Shown here: positions 1 through 7,212 of the stretch, in pieces | Layout: each line of letters starts with the position of its first letter | How positions within the stretch are numbered: position 1 is the first letter of the stretch | Assembly (NCBI GenBank): GCA_013002425.1 | Contig: JABDJQ010000770.1 | Span: 1-18,074 of the forward strand | Direction: 5' to 3' | Length of the DNA: 18,074 bases | Origin: Gemmatimonadota bacterium | Lineage (GTDB): Bacteria > Orphanbacterota > Orphanbacteria > Orphanbacterales > Orphanbacteraceae | The notes under the pieces: model-generated | Seen by the model: the letters and a program-made list of their open reading frames with translations, nothing else | What the model was told of the DNA's origin: nothing | Database searches by the model: none | Program-made: the position numbers and the translations under genes

Positions 1-251
1 GCGTTATTGATCACGCCGTAGATCGGTCCGTTGCCGCGCACCGCTTCTTCGACGAACGCTTCGAGATCGCCCGACGCGATGTCGAGCGTGCCGTAATGGA
101 AACGGTCGCCCGCGATCGAGGCAAGACGATCGACCTCGGGCGTACGGTTTCTGCTGAAAGTGCTGACGGTATACCCGTCGACCAGAAGAGCTTCGGCCAT
201 GGCTGCGCCGAGACCTCGCGCGCCCCCCGAAAGAAGAATCTGTTTAGACAC
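1..251 (-). CDS. Short-chain dehydrogenase/reductase, partial (N-terminal part)
   Basis: This is the N-terminal 83 residues of an SDR-family NAD(P)-dependent oxidoreductase; the rest lies beyond the left edge. The start is GTG at 251, giving (V/M)SKQILLSGGARGLGAAMAEA. Residues 8-15 (SGGARGLG) are the glycine-rich dinucleotide-binding turn of classical SDRs, and the visible end reads GVINN, the start of the NNAG motif at the end of the fourth strand. The catalytic Ser-Tyr-Lys is not in the window. The start overlaps the stop of the upstream acyl ligase by 8 bases (244-251), so the two are almost certainly cotranslated. The context with a carrier protein and ligase suggests a ketoacyl or hydroxyacyl redox step on a carrier-bound substrate. 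That role is inference. Confidence 0.85.
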   Translation of the reverse strand, partial: MSKQILLSGGARGLGAAMAEALLVDGYTVSTFSRNRTPEVDRLASIAGDRFHYGTLDIASGDLEAFVEEAVRGNGPIYGVINN

Positions 252-1524
252 GAACTTTCTTTCCGTTCTCGGACATCGGTATGCGATCGACCGTCCGAAT
301 GTAGGGGGGAATCTCGTGCGGCGCGAGCATTTTCGTGAGCCCTTCTCTTACGCGGCCCGCGTCGAACGCCTCGGGGCCCGCCCACTCGACGTCCGCCGCA
401 AGCAGATCGCCTACGTTGGGACTGGACTTCGCGTAGACGAGAGCGACGCGAATCATGGGCAGTCGCTCGAGCGCCTCCTCCACTCGCTCCGGGTTCACTT
501 TTGCGCCGCCCGCATTGATGCGGCCGTCGGCCCGGCCGCGGAAGTAATAGCGTCCCTCCCGTTCTTCGACGAGATCGCCCGTGGCAATCCAGCCGTCGCC
601 GGGCTCGTTTTCTTTCCAGTATCGCGCCATCCGCGACGTCGACCGCACGAACAGTTCCCCGTCCACTACCTTGCATTCGGCCGCTCCCCCCGGGCCCTCT
701 CCCGCAAACGCCGCGGGGAATCCGGCGAGTCCGTCCGAAACGACGATGGCCGTGCCGGCTTCTGACGAGGCGTAAATGTGCGTGATGCCCTGCGGCAGGA
801 ACGTGTCGCGCACGAGATCGAGCGTCTCCTGCGTCACGACCTCGCCCCCGAGCGTGGCGCGCAGCAGCGCCGGCTTCGCGACGCCTGACGGCCACGCCTG
901 TGCAAGCCAGCGCCAGTATGTCGGCGTGGCGGAAATGACCGTCACCCCGGCTCCGACCATGGCCGCGGCCACCGCGGCGGGATCGCGATTCGTTTCGATG
1001 ACGAGGGTTCCCGCGCTTCGGCGCGCGCTGAAATAGACCTGAAGCCCGGCATACGAAGTCATCTGGTAGGCGAGCCACCAGACCGCGCCGGCGAGAGCCC
1101 CCGGGACGTAGCGTGAGGAGGCGGAGATCGTCTGCCACGTGTGCACGACCCCCTTGGGTCCGCCGGTCGTGCCGGTCGTGAAGATGCAGATGCCGCCGCT
1201 CTCTCCCGATGCGGTTTCCGCGCCCCCGGCCGCGGCCCTTTCCGGCTTCGAGACGCGCGGGGCCTCGGCGCTCCCTTCGATCACGAGATCGACGCCGGCC
1301 GACTGCGCGACCTCCACGGCGGAGGATGCGGGCATGGAATGCGGAAGCGCGAACAGAAAGGCGTCATTGCGTTCGGAATGAGCCAGAACGGCGTAGTAGA
1401 GCGCGGGGTCGGAGGATCGAATCAGAACGCGGGCGGCCCGGTCCAGGCCTTCGATCCCGGCCGCGATCGCGGCGAGGTCCTTCTGGTCGTACCGGCGGCC
1501 GTTGATGATCCAATCAGGGTTCAT
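244..1524 (-). CDS. AMP-forming acyl/aryl ligase (ANL superfamily, stand-alone adenylation enzyme)
   Basis: This 426-residue adenylating enzyme should activate a carboxylate with ATP to an acyl-AMP and pass it to a phosphopantetheine thiol, most likely on the adjacent carrier protein. Visible ANL motifs: the P-loop-like TTGTTGGPKG (about 116-125), YASSEAG (251-257), GWIATGDL (311-318), FRGRADGRINAGGAKVNPERVE from about 328, and the C-terminal NGK with the likely catalytic Lys at about 422, five residues from the end. It is shorter than typical 500-600-residue acyl-CoA synthetases, with a trimmed N-terminus. The open frame continues upstream to 1617, but ATG at 1524 is chosen because it overlaps the carrier-protein stop by 11 bases and longer versions would run into that gene. 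The substrate cannot be told from sequence. Confidence 0.9.
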   Translation of the reverse strand: MNPDWIINGRRYDQKDLAAIAAGIEGLDRAARVLIRSSDPALYYAVLAHSERNDAFLFALPHSMPASSAVEVAQSAGVDLVIEGSAEAPRVSKPERAAAGGAETASGESGGICIFTTGTTGGPKGVVHTWQTISASSRYVPGALAGAVWWLAYQMTSYAGLQVYFSARRSAGTLVIETNRDPAAVAAAMVGAGVTVISATPTYWRWLAQAWPSGVAKPALLRATLGGEVVTQETLDLVRDTFLPQGITHIYASSEAGTAIVVSDGLAGFPAAFAGEGPGGAAECKVVDGELFVRSTSRMARYWKENEPGDGWIATGDLVEEREGRYYFRGRADGRINAGGAKVNPERVEEALERLPMIRVALVYAKSSPNVGDLLAADVEWAGPEAFDAGRVREGLTKMLAPHEIPPYIRTVDRIPMSENGKKVRV

Positions 1525-1747
1525 AGAGGGCGGCAAGTTCCTCAACGGTTTGAAAGAGGCGGAATCCGGCGGCGAACGGGTCTTTCCCCGTCTTTTCCTC
1601 GAGGCGCAGGACGACAACGGCGAGCCCCATCGAATCGAGAGGCGTCTGCTGCAGCAGGTTCGTGGCAGGGGTCAGAGGAACGGGATCGTGGCCGTTCTCC
1701 TTCAGCACCTCGCGCACGGTCTCGATGACGATTTCGGCAGGGCTCAT
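1514..1747 (-). CDS. Acyl carrier protein (stand-alone phosphopantetheine carrier)
   Basis: This small acidic helical protein of 77 residues is a carrier for thioester-bound acyl groups. The phosphopantetheine attachment site is Ser39 in PLDSMGL, followed by the usual helix VVVLRLEEKTG. Length and motif match the ACP/PCP family. ATG at 1747 is supported by GAGGAG at 1758-1753, five bases upstream; the open frame runs further upstream but without such a site. It is the first gene of the cassette and its stop overlaps the ligase start. It differs from housekeeping fatty-acid ACP by context (no fab genes around it), so it is probably dedicated to the acid activated by the adjacent ligase. It could equally be an aminoacyl carrier. 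Confidence 0.9.
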   Translation of the reverse strand: MSPAEIVIETVREVLKENGHDPVPLTPATNLLQQTPLDSMGLAVVVLRLEEKTGKDPFAAGFRLFQTVEELAALYEP

Positions 1748-1773
1748 TCTCGCTCCTCGTTCAAGGCGCCGCC

Positions 1774-1779
1774 AGTATA
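1774..1779 (-). promoter_or_regulatory. Probable -10 element for the ACP-ligase-SDR operon
   Basis: On the minus strand this reads TATACT, five of six matches to the sigma-70 -10 consensus. It would start transcription about 20 bases before the ACP start codon at 1747. The -35 region at a 17-base spacing (TCCGCA) is weak, so an activator or an alternative promoter is possible. Confidence 0.35.
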
Positions 1780-1850
1780 CGGGTTCACCGGGATCATGCG
1801 GAACCCTTCCTCTTATATCGGACTTCGGCCTTCGTTTCGAAATCCCCCTT

Positions 1851-1866
1851 TCGTGAATCTTCACGA
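1851..1866. promoter_or_regulatory. Perfect palindrome, candidate regulator-binding site
   Basis: TCGTGAA-TC-TTCACGA is a perfect 7-base inverted repeat with a 2-base spacer. A further half-site-like CGTGAAG follows at 1871. It lies about 137-152 bases upstream of the start site predicted from the sigma-54-like promoter at 1977-1992, the usual distance for an enhancer-binding-protein site. It is also about 100 bases upstream of the ACP start on the other strand, so it could act on either gene. Which protein binds it is inference; the NtrX-like activator at 15537-16958 is one candidate. Confidence 0.5.
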
Positions 1867-1976
1867 CACCCGTGAAGCTTCGCCACACGAAAACGGAGTC
1901 GCGCGCGCCCAGTCACGACCGAACTTAATCATTCCATATCAACATCTTAGAGAACCGTCGTCTTCGTCGATCGTCA

Positions 1977-1992
1977 TGGCACGCGGTATGCA
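1977..1992 (+). promoter_or_regulatory. Sigma-54 (-24/-12) promoter for the lipoprotein gene
   Basis: The sequence TGGCACGCGGTATGCA fits the sigma-54 consensus TGGCACG-N4-TTGCA except for one T to A change. The invariant GG (1978-1979) and GC (1990-1991) have the required 12-base offset. It would start transcription near 2003, leaving a leader of about 50 bases before the ATG at 2053. No comparable match turned up in the other intergenic regions that I checked by eye. Confidence 0.6.
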
Positions 1993-2052
1993 CTACCCGG
2001 TTGCAGCGACAGAGAAACCCGTCCCGACCAGGACAAGGAAAAGGAGATTCCG

Positions 2053-2892
2053 ATGAAACGCAGAATCAAATGGATTGCCTCGATGCTTCTGACCGCGAAT
2101 CTGATCGTTGCCGGATCCGGGTGCAACCAGACGACCGCTCCGTCCGATCCGGGCGGGAACGATCGACAGGCCGAAGCGCCCGTGCTGCCGCCGGCCGAAA
2201 AACTCGACTTCGCATTCGATTTCTTCGAACTCGAAGACATCGGAAGCGAGAAAGCGGAAGCCGCCCGCTGGAATTTCTTCAACGCACGGGTTCGTCTCGC
2301 CGTGATCGGCGTGATCACCGAGTTCGTACTGACGCCGCCGGTGCTCGCCTTCTCGCTCGCGCTGCACACGGTGCCGAGCCCGCAGGACGACGGTTCGTAC
2401 ATCTGGGTTTACACGTGGGTGGACGGCAGCGAAGAAGCGCAGATCCGTCTCAAGGGTACGCCCGAGTACGATCATGTGAAGTGGGAACTGCGTGTTTCGA
2501 ACACGGCCGAAAACATCACGAACGAACTCTGGTTCGAGGGTGAAAGCGCGAACGACGGCGACTCCGGGTTCTGGCGCTTCCACGACTTCAATCGTGCGGG
2601 AGATCCGGTCGTGGCGCGCATCGACTGGCTGTCCGAAGGAACTCACGAAGAGCTCACCTTTACCGATCTCGACGAAAACCCGGGAGCGGAACTGGCATAC
2701 GAACGCCGGGGCGAGCGTCACGAAGTCTCGTACACGACGAACGCCGGCGACGAAGATCTGTTCATCATCTGGAACGGCGACGGCACGGGGAGCATCGAAG
2801 CGGCCGACTACAATGATGGCGAGAAAGCGTGCTGGGACACGCGTCAGGAAGACGTGGACTGCCCGGTCGTGATCAGCGAAACCGAAGAGTAG
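2053..2892 (+). CDS. Secreted acidic protein, probable lipoprotein, unknown function
   Basis: This 279-residue protein has a basic N-terminus (MKRRIKW), a hydrophobic stretch at about 8-21 and a Cys at 24 in AGSGC. The lipobox is weak (Gly at -3), but the architecture fits an exported lipoprotein anchored in the envelope. A Pro/Asp-rich tether (25-50) precedes a strongly acidic mature region. Segments around 125-270 alternate Thr/Ser, aromatic and charged residues, suggesting beta structure, for example VKWELRVSNT and ELTFTDLDENPGAELAYERRG. I recognise no family or catalytic motif. Two Cys near the C-terminus (CWDTRQEDVDC) could form a disulfide. ATG at 2053 follows AAGGAG at 2041-2046. It is monocistronic, with a sigma-54-like promoter upstream and a hairpin terminator downstream, so expression is probably conditional. 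Confidence 0.8.
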   Translation: MKRRIKWIASMLLTANLIVAGSGCNQTTAPSDPGGNDRQAEAPVLPPAEKLDFAFDFFELEDIGSEKAEAARWNFFNARVRLAVIGVITEFVLTPPVLAFSLALHTVPSPQDDGSYIWVYTWVDGSEEAQIRLKGTPEYDHVKWELRVSNTAENITNELWFEGESANDGDSGFWRFHDFNRAGDPVVARIDWLSEGTHEELTFTDLDENPGAELAYERRGERHEVSYTTNAGDEDLFIIWNGDGTGSIEAADYNDGEKACWDTRQEDVDCPVVISETEE

Positions 2893-2935
2893 AACGGGGG
2901 CGCGTGGAAGCGCCACGCATGCGGGAGTCGATGCG

Positions 2936-2963
2936 AGAGCCGGGGCGGAAGCTCCGGCTCTTT
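2936..2963 (+). terminator. Rho-independent terminator after the lipoprotein gene
   Basis: An 11-base-pair stem with one G-U pair (AGAGCCGGGGC at 2936-2946 with GCTCCGGCTCT at 2951-2961) closes a GGAA tetraloop of the stable GNRA class. A short T run follows. The stem abuts the stop codon of the convergent methyltransferase at 2963. In the minus direction no T run follows, so it should act mainly on the plus transcript. A smaller hairpin (GCGTGG/CCACGC, 2902-2918) lies just upstream. Confidence 0.6.
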
Positions 2964-3763
2964 CACGTGCGCTGCAGCAGCTCGTAGAGCAGAATGGCCG
3001 ACGCCGCGCTCACCGAAAGGGAGTCCATCGCAGTCGCCATCGGAATCGTGACACGCTCCTCACTCGCTTCGATCGCCGCGCGCGACAGGCCGAACGCCTC
3101 CTGCCCCATCAGGATGGCCGCCGGTCGGCGCAGCCGCTTCGCAAGTTCGCGCGGCGCGATTCCTCCGCTCGACACGCTGGCGTAAAAGGCAACGCCCTCG
3201 CGCGCGCACTCCTTCGCCAGGTCGTCGTAGCTCTCGTAATGCCGGTGCACGATGCGGAAATGGCTGCCGCGCCCGATGCGCACCGCGCGCGGATGATAGA
3301 GGTCGCTTCGACCGACAGAGACGAACGGCGCGCCGGAAGCGAGAGAGGTGCGCGCCATCGCGCCGACGTTGCCGGGATCCTCCACGTCGCAGGCGACGAG
3401 CAGCACGGGGCCTGCCTCGATCAGCTGACGGAGCGATCGTTCTTCGGGAAGCGGAACGAGCGTGACGATGTTGCCGTCTTTTCGCCCCTCGGAGAGCGTC
3501 AGCAATACGGCGTCGGGCGCGATCTCTACGAGCGCGCCCCCTTCGCGCAGCTCCCGGAGCAGGGACTGCACCCGGTTCGATCGTTCGTCGTCGAACGAAG
3601 CGGAAACGAGAGCGTGGGTCGGGTGAACACCCGAGCGAATCGCGCGTTCGGCAAGCCGGATTCCCTCGATCGCGTAGCGGCCGAACGTGCGCCGGCCGCG
3701 GGAAGTGCCGACGCGCTCGATATCGGCGAGCAGTTTGCGATACCCGTCCCTGCCGGCGCTCAA
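2963..3763 (-). CDS. SpoU/TrmH-family RNA 2'-O-methyltransferase
   Basis: This 266-residue SPOUT-class methyltransferase should transfer a methyl group from S-adenosylmethionine to a ribose 2'-OH in tRNA or rRNA. The N-terminal ~100 residues resemble the small RNA-binding domain of RlmB/TsnR-like members. The C-terminal part holds motif 1 (DVEDPGNVGAMARTSLASG, with the conserved Asn and Arg), motif 2 (ILMGQEAFGLS) and motif 3 (IPMATAMDSLSVSAASAILLYE). Motif 3 has Ser where most members have Asn (SLNVS). There is no ATG in range. TTG at 3763 is proposed because it forms a TTGA overlap with the glgB stop and sits after a purine-rich GGGGAAAG. A frame extending far upstream runs inside glgB and is not credible. 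The RNA target cannot be assigned. Confidence 0.85.
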   Translation of the reverse strand: MSAGRDGYRKLLADIERVGTSRGRRTFGRYAIEGIRLAERAIRSGVHPTHALVSASFDDERSNRVQSLLRELREGGALVEIAPDAVLLTLSEGRKDGNIVTLVPLPEERSLRQLIEAGPVLLVACDVEDPGNVGAMARTSLASGAPFVSVGRSDLYHPRAVRIGRGSHFRIVHRHYESYDDLAKECAREGVAFYASVSSGGIAPRELAKRLRRPAAILMGQEAFGLSRAAIEASEERVTIPMATAMDSLSVSAASAILLYELLQRT

Positions 3764-5979
3764 GACCGGGCTTTCCCCGGGACGCGTTTCAGAAAGACCG
3801 CGGTGAGCGGCGGAAGATCGATGGCGATGGAGTGCGCGCGCCCGTGCCACTCGATCTCCTCGGACTCTCGCGAGCGGAAGATCCCGGCATGCGTTCCTCC
3901 GTACTTCTCGTGATCGCTCGAAAGGGCGAGCGCGTAGCTGCCCGGTTCCGAAACGCCGATCCGGTATCCGAGGCGCGGCACGGGGGTGAAGTTGAGCGCG
4001 ACGATCACACGTTCGGCCCCGTCCTTCGTGATGCGCTCGTAGACGAACACCGTACGGTCCTCGTCCTCGAGTTCGATCCAGGTGAAACCGTTCCCATCGA
4101 AGTCGTTTCCGTGAAGGGCTTTCTCTTTCGCATAGAACCCGTTCAGATCGCCCACGAACGCCTGGATTCCGGCGCTCTCGGGATCGTCGAGCCGTTCCCA
4201 CTCGAGCTCGCCGTCATGATCCCACTCCCGGTGCTGCGCGATCTCGCCCCCCATGAAGAGCAGCTTCTTTCCGGGATGGCCGAAGAGGTGCGCGTAGAGC
4301 AGCCTCAGGTTCGCGTGCTTCTGCGCCGAATCGCCCGGCATCTTCATCAGAAGGGAGCACTTTCCGTGCACCACTTCGTCGTGCGAGAGCGGAACCAGAT
4401 AGCGCTCGCTGAACGCGTACACGAGAGAGAACGTGATCTTCCGCGAGTCATGGTTGCGATAGAGCGGGTCCGTCTTCATGTACGCGAGCGTGTCGTTCAT
4501 CCAGCCCATGTTCCATTTGTAGTCGAACCCGAGCCCGTCTTCGGAAACGGGCTTCGTGACGTAGGGCCACGCGGTCGACTCCTCCGCGAAGGTGAGAGTG
4601 CCGGGGAACGCCTCGTGCACGACCTCGTTGAACTCGCGCAGAAACGCCACCGCCTCCCAGTTCTCGCGCCCGCCCTCCTCGTTCGGCACCCACTCGCCTT
4701 CGCCGCGCGAGTAGTCGAGGTAGAGCATCGAAGCGACTGCATCGACGCGAAGCCCGTCGATATGGAACTCGTCGAGCCAGTAGAGCGCGCTAGCGATCAG
4801 AAACTCCGACACTTCTCTGCGGCCGTAGTTATAGATGAGAGTGTTCCAGTCGGGGTGATACCCCTTGCGCGGGTCGGCGTGTTCGTAGAGATGCGTGCCG
4901 TCGAAGAACCCGAGGCCGTGACCGTCTTTCGGAAAGTGCGCGGGCACCCAGTCGAGCAGAACGCCGATCCCCTCCGCGTGCGCGCGATCGATGAAACGGC
5001 GCAGGCCGTCCGGTTCGCCGAAACGCGATGTCGGGGCGAAGTACCCGACGGTCTGGTATCCCCACGATCCGTCGAACGGATGTTCGGAGACGGGAAGCAG
5101 CTGCAGATGCGTGAACCCGAGTTCCTTCACGTAGGGGATCAGCGTGCGCGCCATCTCGTCATACGTGATCCACCCGCCGTCCTCTTCCTCGCGACGCCAG
5201 GAGCCCAGGTGAACTTCATAGACCGACATCGGACGGTCGCCCCCCTGCGCCTCCGCGCGCGAATCGAGCCACGACCGATCCTTCCACTTGTACGTATTCT
5301 TCTTCGTCACGATCGACGCGGTGTCGGGTCTTACCTCCATCGCGCGGCCGAACGGGTCCGCCTTGTCGGCGATGATCCCACGGTACGGCGTCTGGATCCT
5401 GAACTTGTACAGAGTCCCCGTTTCGATCGCGGGGATGAAGAGTTCCCAGACGCCGTGCGACCGGCGGCGCATCGGGTGCGTGCGGCCGTCCCACTGATTA
5501 AAGCTGCCTACCACGGAGACGCCCGCGGCATTCGGCGCCCAGACGGCGAACGTAACCCCCGGGACGTTCTTCTGCCGGACATGATGCGCCCCGAACTTGC
5601 GATACAGTTCGCGATGCGTTCCTTCACCGAACAGATAAAGATCGAAGTCGGTGAGAATCGGATCGAAACGGTACGGGTCGTGAACGACGGTTTCGTTGTC
5701 GAGGGAATCGACGATCGCGAACTTGTAGGAGAGCGGCTTCGTCTGACTCGGAACGACAGCCTCGTAGAGGCCGCGCTCGTCAACGCGTTTCATGGGCACG
5801 CGGCTGCTGCCGCGAACGAGCGCCACCTGCGCGGCCCGGGGCTGAAACGTACGCACGAGAATCTGATCGACAGAGTCAATCGTGACGCGCTGCGGGCCGA
5901 GATAATGGAACGGATCGCGCAGGCGCCCTTCGAGCAGGCTTTCGAACTCCTGGCGTTCGCCGGCGCCCTCAGCCGGCAT
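3760..5979 (-). CDS. glgB: 1,4-alpha-glucan (glycogen) branching enzyme
   Basis: This 739-residue GH13 enzyme cuts alpha-1,4 glucan chains and re-attaches them by alpha-1,6 bonds. Order: an N-terminal beta-sandwich (about 10-110), a CBM48 module (about 125-220, with the hallmark FNQWDGRTHPM), the catalytic barrel (about 250-620) and a C-terminal beta domain. Catalytic residues are visible: nucleophile Asp413 in GLRVDAV, acid/base Glu near 466 in AEEST, and the third carboxylate Asp534 in SHDEVVHGK. The length is normal for bacterial GlgB. ATG at 5979 overlaps the upstream ATP-grasp stop by 11 bases; an in-frame TTG lies 15 bases further up. No glgA, glgC or glgX is adjacent. It sits in an operon with two ATP-grasp ligases, which is unusual. 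Confidence 0.97.
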   Translation of the reverse strand: MPAEGAGERQEFESLLEGRLRDPFHYLGPQRVTIDSVDQILVRTFQPRAAQVALVRGSSRVPMKRVDERGLYEAVVPSQTKPLSYKFAIVDSLDNETVVHDPYRFDPILTDFDLYLFGEGTHRELYRKFGAHHVRQKNVPGVTFAVWAPNAAGVSVVGSFNQWDGRTHPMRRRSHGVWELFIPAIETGTLYKFRIQTPYRGIIADKADPFGRAMEVRPDTASIVTKKNTYKWKDRSWLDSRAEAQGGDRPMSVYEVHLGSWRREEEDGGWITYDEMARTLIPYVKELGFTHLQLLPVSEHPFDGSWGYQTVGYFAPTSRFGEPDGLRRFIDRAHAEGIGVLLDWVPAHFPKDGHGLGFFDGTHLYEHADPRKGYHPDWNTLIYNYGRREVSEFLIASALYWLDEFHIDGLRVDAVASMLYLDYSRGEGEWVPNEEGGRENWEAVAFLREFNEVVHEAFPGTLTFAEESTAWPYVTKPVSEDGLGFDYKWNMGWMNDTLAYMKTDPLYRNHDSRKITFSLVYAFSERYLVPLSHDEVVHGKCSLLMKMPGDSAQKHANLRLLYAHLFGHPGKKLLFMGGEIAQHREWDHDGELEWERLDDPESAGIQAFVGDLNGFYAKEKALHGNDFDGNGFTWIELEDEDRTVFVYERITKDGAERVIVALNFTPVPRLGYRIGVSEPGSYALALSSDHEKYGGTHAGIFRSRESEEIEWHGRAHSIAIDLPPLTAVFLKRVPGKARS

Positions 5980-7186
5980 GGATCTGCAGGTCAACCGCTA
6001 CGCGATTGGCAAGCTCCACGGTTGCGTCGAGATCGGGATGGCGGACGATGACCATGCCGTCCGAGATCAATGTCTGCCGCCAGTTCCTGCGCGGGGCGCC
6101 CAGCGGGAGCAGGTCGACCGCCACGATATGCTCGCCGTATTCGGAGAGCAGCTTCGACAGCCCTTCGATGCGCTGGATGTTCCCCTCTCCCTGCGCGCGC
6201 TTGAAGATGGAAGCGGCGTTGTACCTGCGCTCGATCTTCTGCGAGATACGCCCGTGGCAGACCGCTTCGGCCCACCCGGTGAAGATATCGAAATCGTTGG
6301 CGTAATTCATCAGATCGACCGTACGCCCGCCCGGAGAGCGCGCGCCGATCTCGCCGAATACAGCTTCGCCGCTCGCGGTCCTGTACCACTCCATGTGCGT
6401 GAATCCGGTGCGAAAGTTCATGGCCTTCATGACTTCGAGGCCCATCTCGATGCCGGGGGCCAGTTCGGGCGCGTCGAGATCGCGGAGCGCGATCGTCTGC
6501 TGCGAGATCCATTCGGCCTGCCGCGACTGCAGCGGCCGCGGGCGATACCAGCAGACATTGTGGAACAGGATCTCGCCCCCCGCGCACACGGTGTCGAACG
6601 TGTATTCTTCGGCGTCGATGAACTCTTCGACGCTGACCTGGTCGACATGACGCACGAGTTTCGCCACCTGTTCGAGTTCCTCGCGATTCTCCACGCGATA
6701 CGTGTCGGCCGATCCCGCGCCCGCGATCGGTTTCACGATCAGCGGATAGCCGATTTCTTCGGCCGCGGCGTAGATCTGTTCGACGGAAGTGCATCGCCTG
6801 TGACGGGGCGTGCGCACGCCGGCTTCGTCGAGCACCTGCTTCATGATCTCCTTGTCGCGAAACGGAATCGTTTCTTCGACCGTCATCCCGGGGAGCCCGA
6901 GCGCCTCGCGAATCCGAGCCGCGAGAATCATCTGCGGTTCCCAGAGCGATTCCACCCGATCGATGCGGACTTTGCGATGAAACGCGGCGACCTGCTGCAC
7001 GATTTCGTCCGTGCGCTGGAAATTGCCGACCTGGAGATAGGCGGAAAGATGCCGCTTCACGTCCGGCTCCAGGTTCCCTTCGGGCTGGTCGCCGAGACCG
7101 ATCACGCGGGCGCCCACTTCAGCGAGCCCGCGCGTGAAGAGAGCCATCTCGGGCGGGTAACCGGGCGAAATCATTAGCACGTTCAC
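5969..7186 (-). CDS. ATP-grasp carboxylate-amine ligase, paralogue A
   Basis: This 405-residue ATP-grasp enzyme should activate a carboxylate as an acyl phosphate and couple it to an amine or similar nucleophile. An N-terminal Rossmann-like pre-grasp region (MNVLMISPGYPP, 1-100) precedes the nucleotide-binding part, with the likely ATP Lys152 in YPLIVKPIAGAGSADTYRV. Metal-binding Glu266 in THMEW and Glu279 in GEIGARSPGG follow, with Arg283. The E-x-x-x-R pattern in place of the classical E-x-N recalls L-amino-acid-ligase-type members. GTG at 7186 is set by AAGGAG at 7198-7193 and by similarity to the paralogue at 8516. It lies 26 bases after paralogue B and overlaps glgB by 11 bases. The substrate is unknown. 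Confidence 0.88.
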   Translation of the reverse strand: MNVLMISPGYPPEMALFTRGLAEVGARVIGLGDQPEGNLEPDVKRHLSAYLQVGNFQRTDEIVQQVAAFHRKVRIDRVESLWEPQMILAARIREALGLPGMTVEETIPFRDKEIMKQVLDEAGVRTPRHRRCTSVEQIYAAAEEIGYPLIVKPIAGAGSADTYRVENREELEQVAKLVRHVDQVSVEEFIDAEEYTFDTVCAGGEILFHNVCWYRPRPLQSRQAEWISQQTIALRDLDAPELAPGIEMGLEVMKAMNFRTGFTHMEWYRTASGEAVFGEIGARSPGGRTVDLMNYANDFDIFTGWAEAVCHGRISQKIERRYNAASIFKRAQGEGNIQRIEGLSKLLSEYGEHIVAVDLLPLGAPRRNWRQTLISDGMVIVRHPDLDATVELANRVAVDLQIHAG

Positions 7187-7192
7187 GAGAGT

Positions 7193-7198
7193 CTCCTT
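7193..7198 (-). promoter_or_regulatory. Ribosome-binding site that sets the GTG start of ATP-grasp A
   Basis: A perfect AAGGAG on the minus strand lies six bases before GTG at 7186. It decides the start over longer in-frame extensions that would run into the upstream gene. Confidence 0.75.
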
Positions 7199-7212
7199 CG
7201 CTGCCTCCTGGG

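Larger units (their letters stand above)
1748..2052. other. Intergenic control region between divergent genes
   Basis: This 305-base non-coding region separates the ACP gene (minus) from the lipoprotein gene (plus). Its lower-GC part, around 1921-1955, is the most AT-rich stretch nearby. It contains a sigma-70-like minus-strand promoter near the ACP gene, a perfect palindrome at 1851-1866 and a sigma-54-like promoter at 1977-1992, each listed separately. I see no small ORF with a convincing ribosome-binding site in it. Confidence 0.7.

Noticed and set aside
1812..1817. TATAAG on the minus strand as the main promoter of the ACP cassette
   Set aside because: There is no acceptable -35 at 16-18 bases, and TATACT at 1774-1779 lies closer to the start; kept only as an alternative.
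2902..2918. GCGTGG/CCACGC hairpin as a terminator
   Set aside because: The stem is only six pairs and no T run follows; the hairpin at 2936-2961 is the better terminator.
3832..6051. Long open frame (739 codons) on the plus strand opposite glgB
   Set aside because: It is antisense to a gene with all GH13 catalytic motifs; long shadow frames are expected in GC-rich DNA, and the translation is rich in Arg/Val/Glu with no recognisable motif.
5978..7177. Plus-strand open frame opposite ATP-grasp A
   Set aside because: A low-complexity Arg/Asp/His-rich shadow of a well-supported gene, with no independent family signal.
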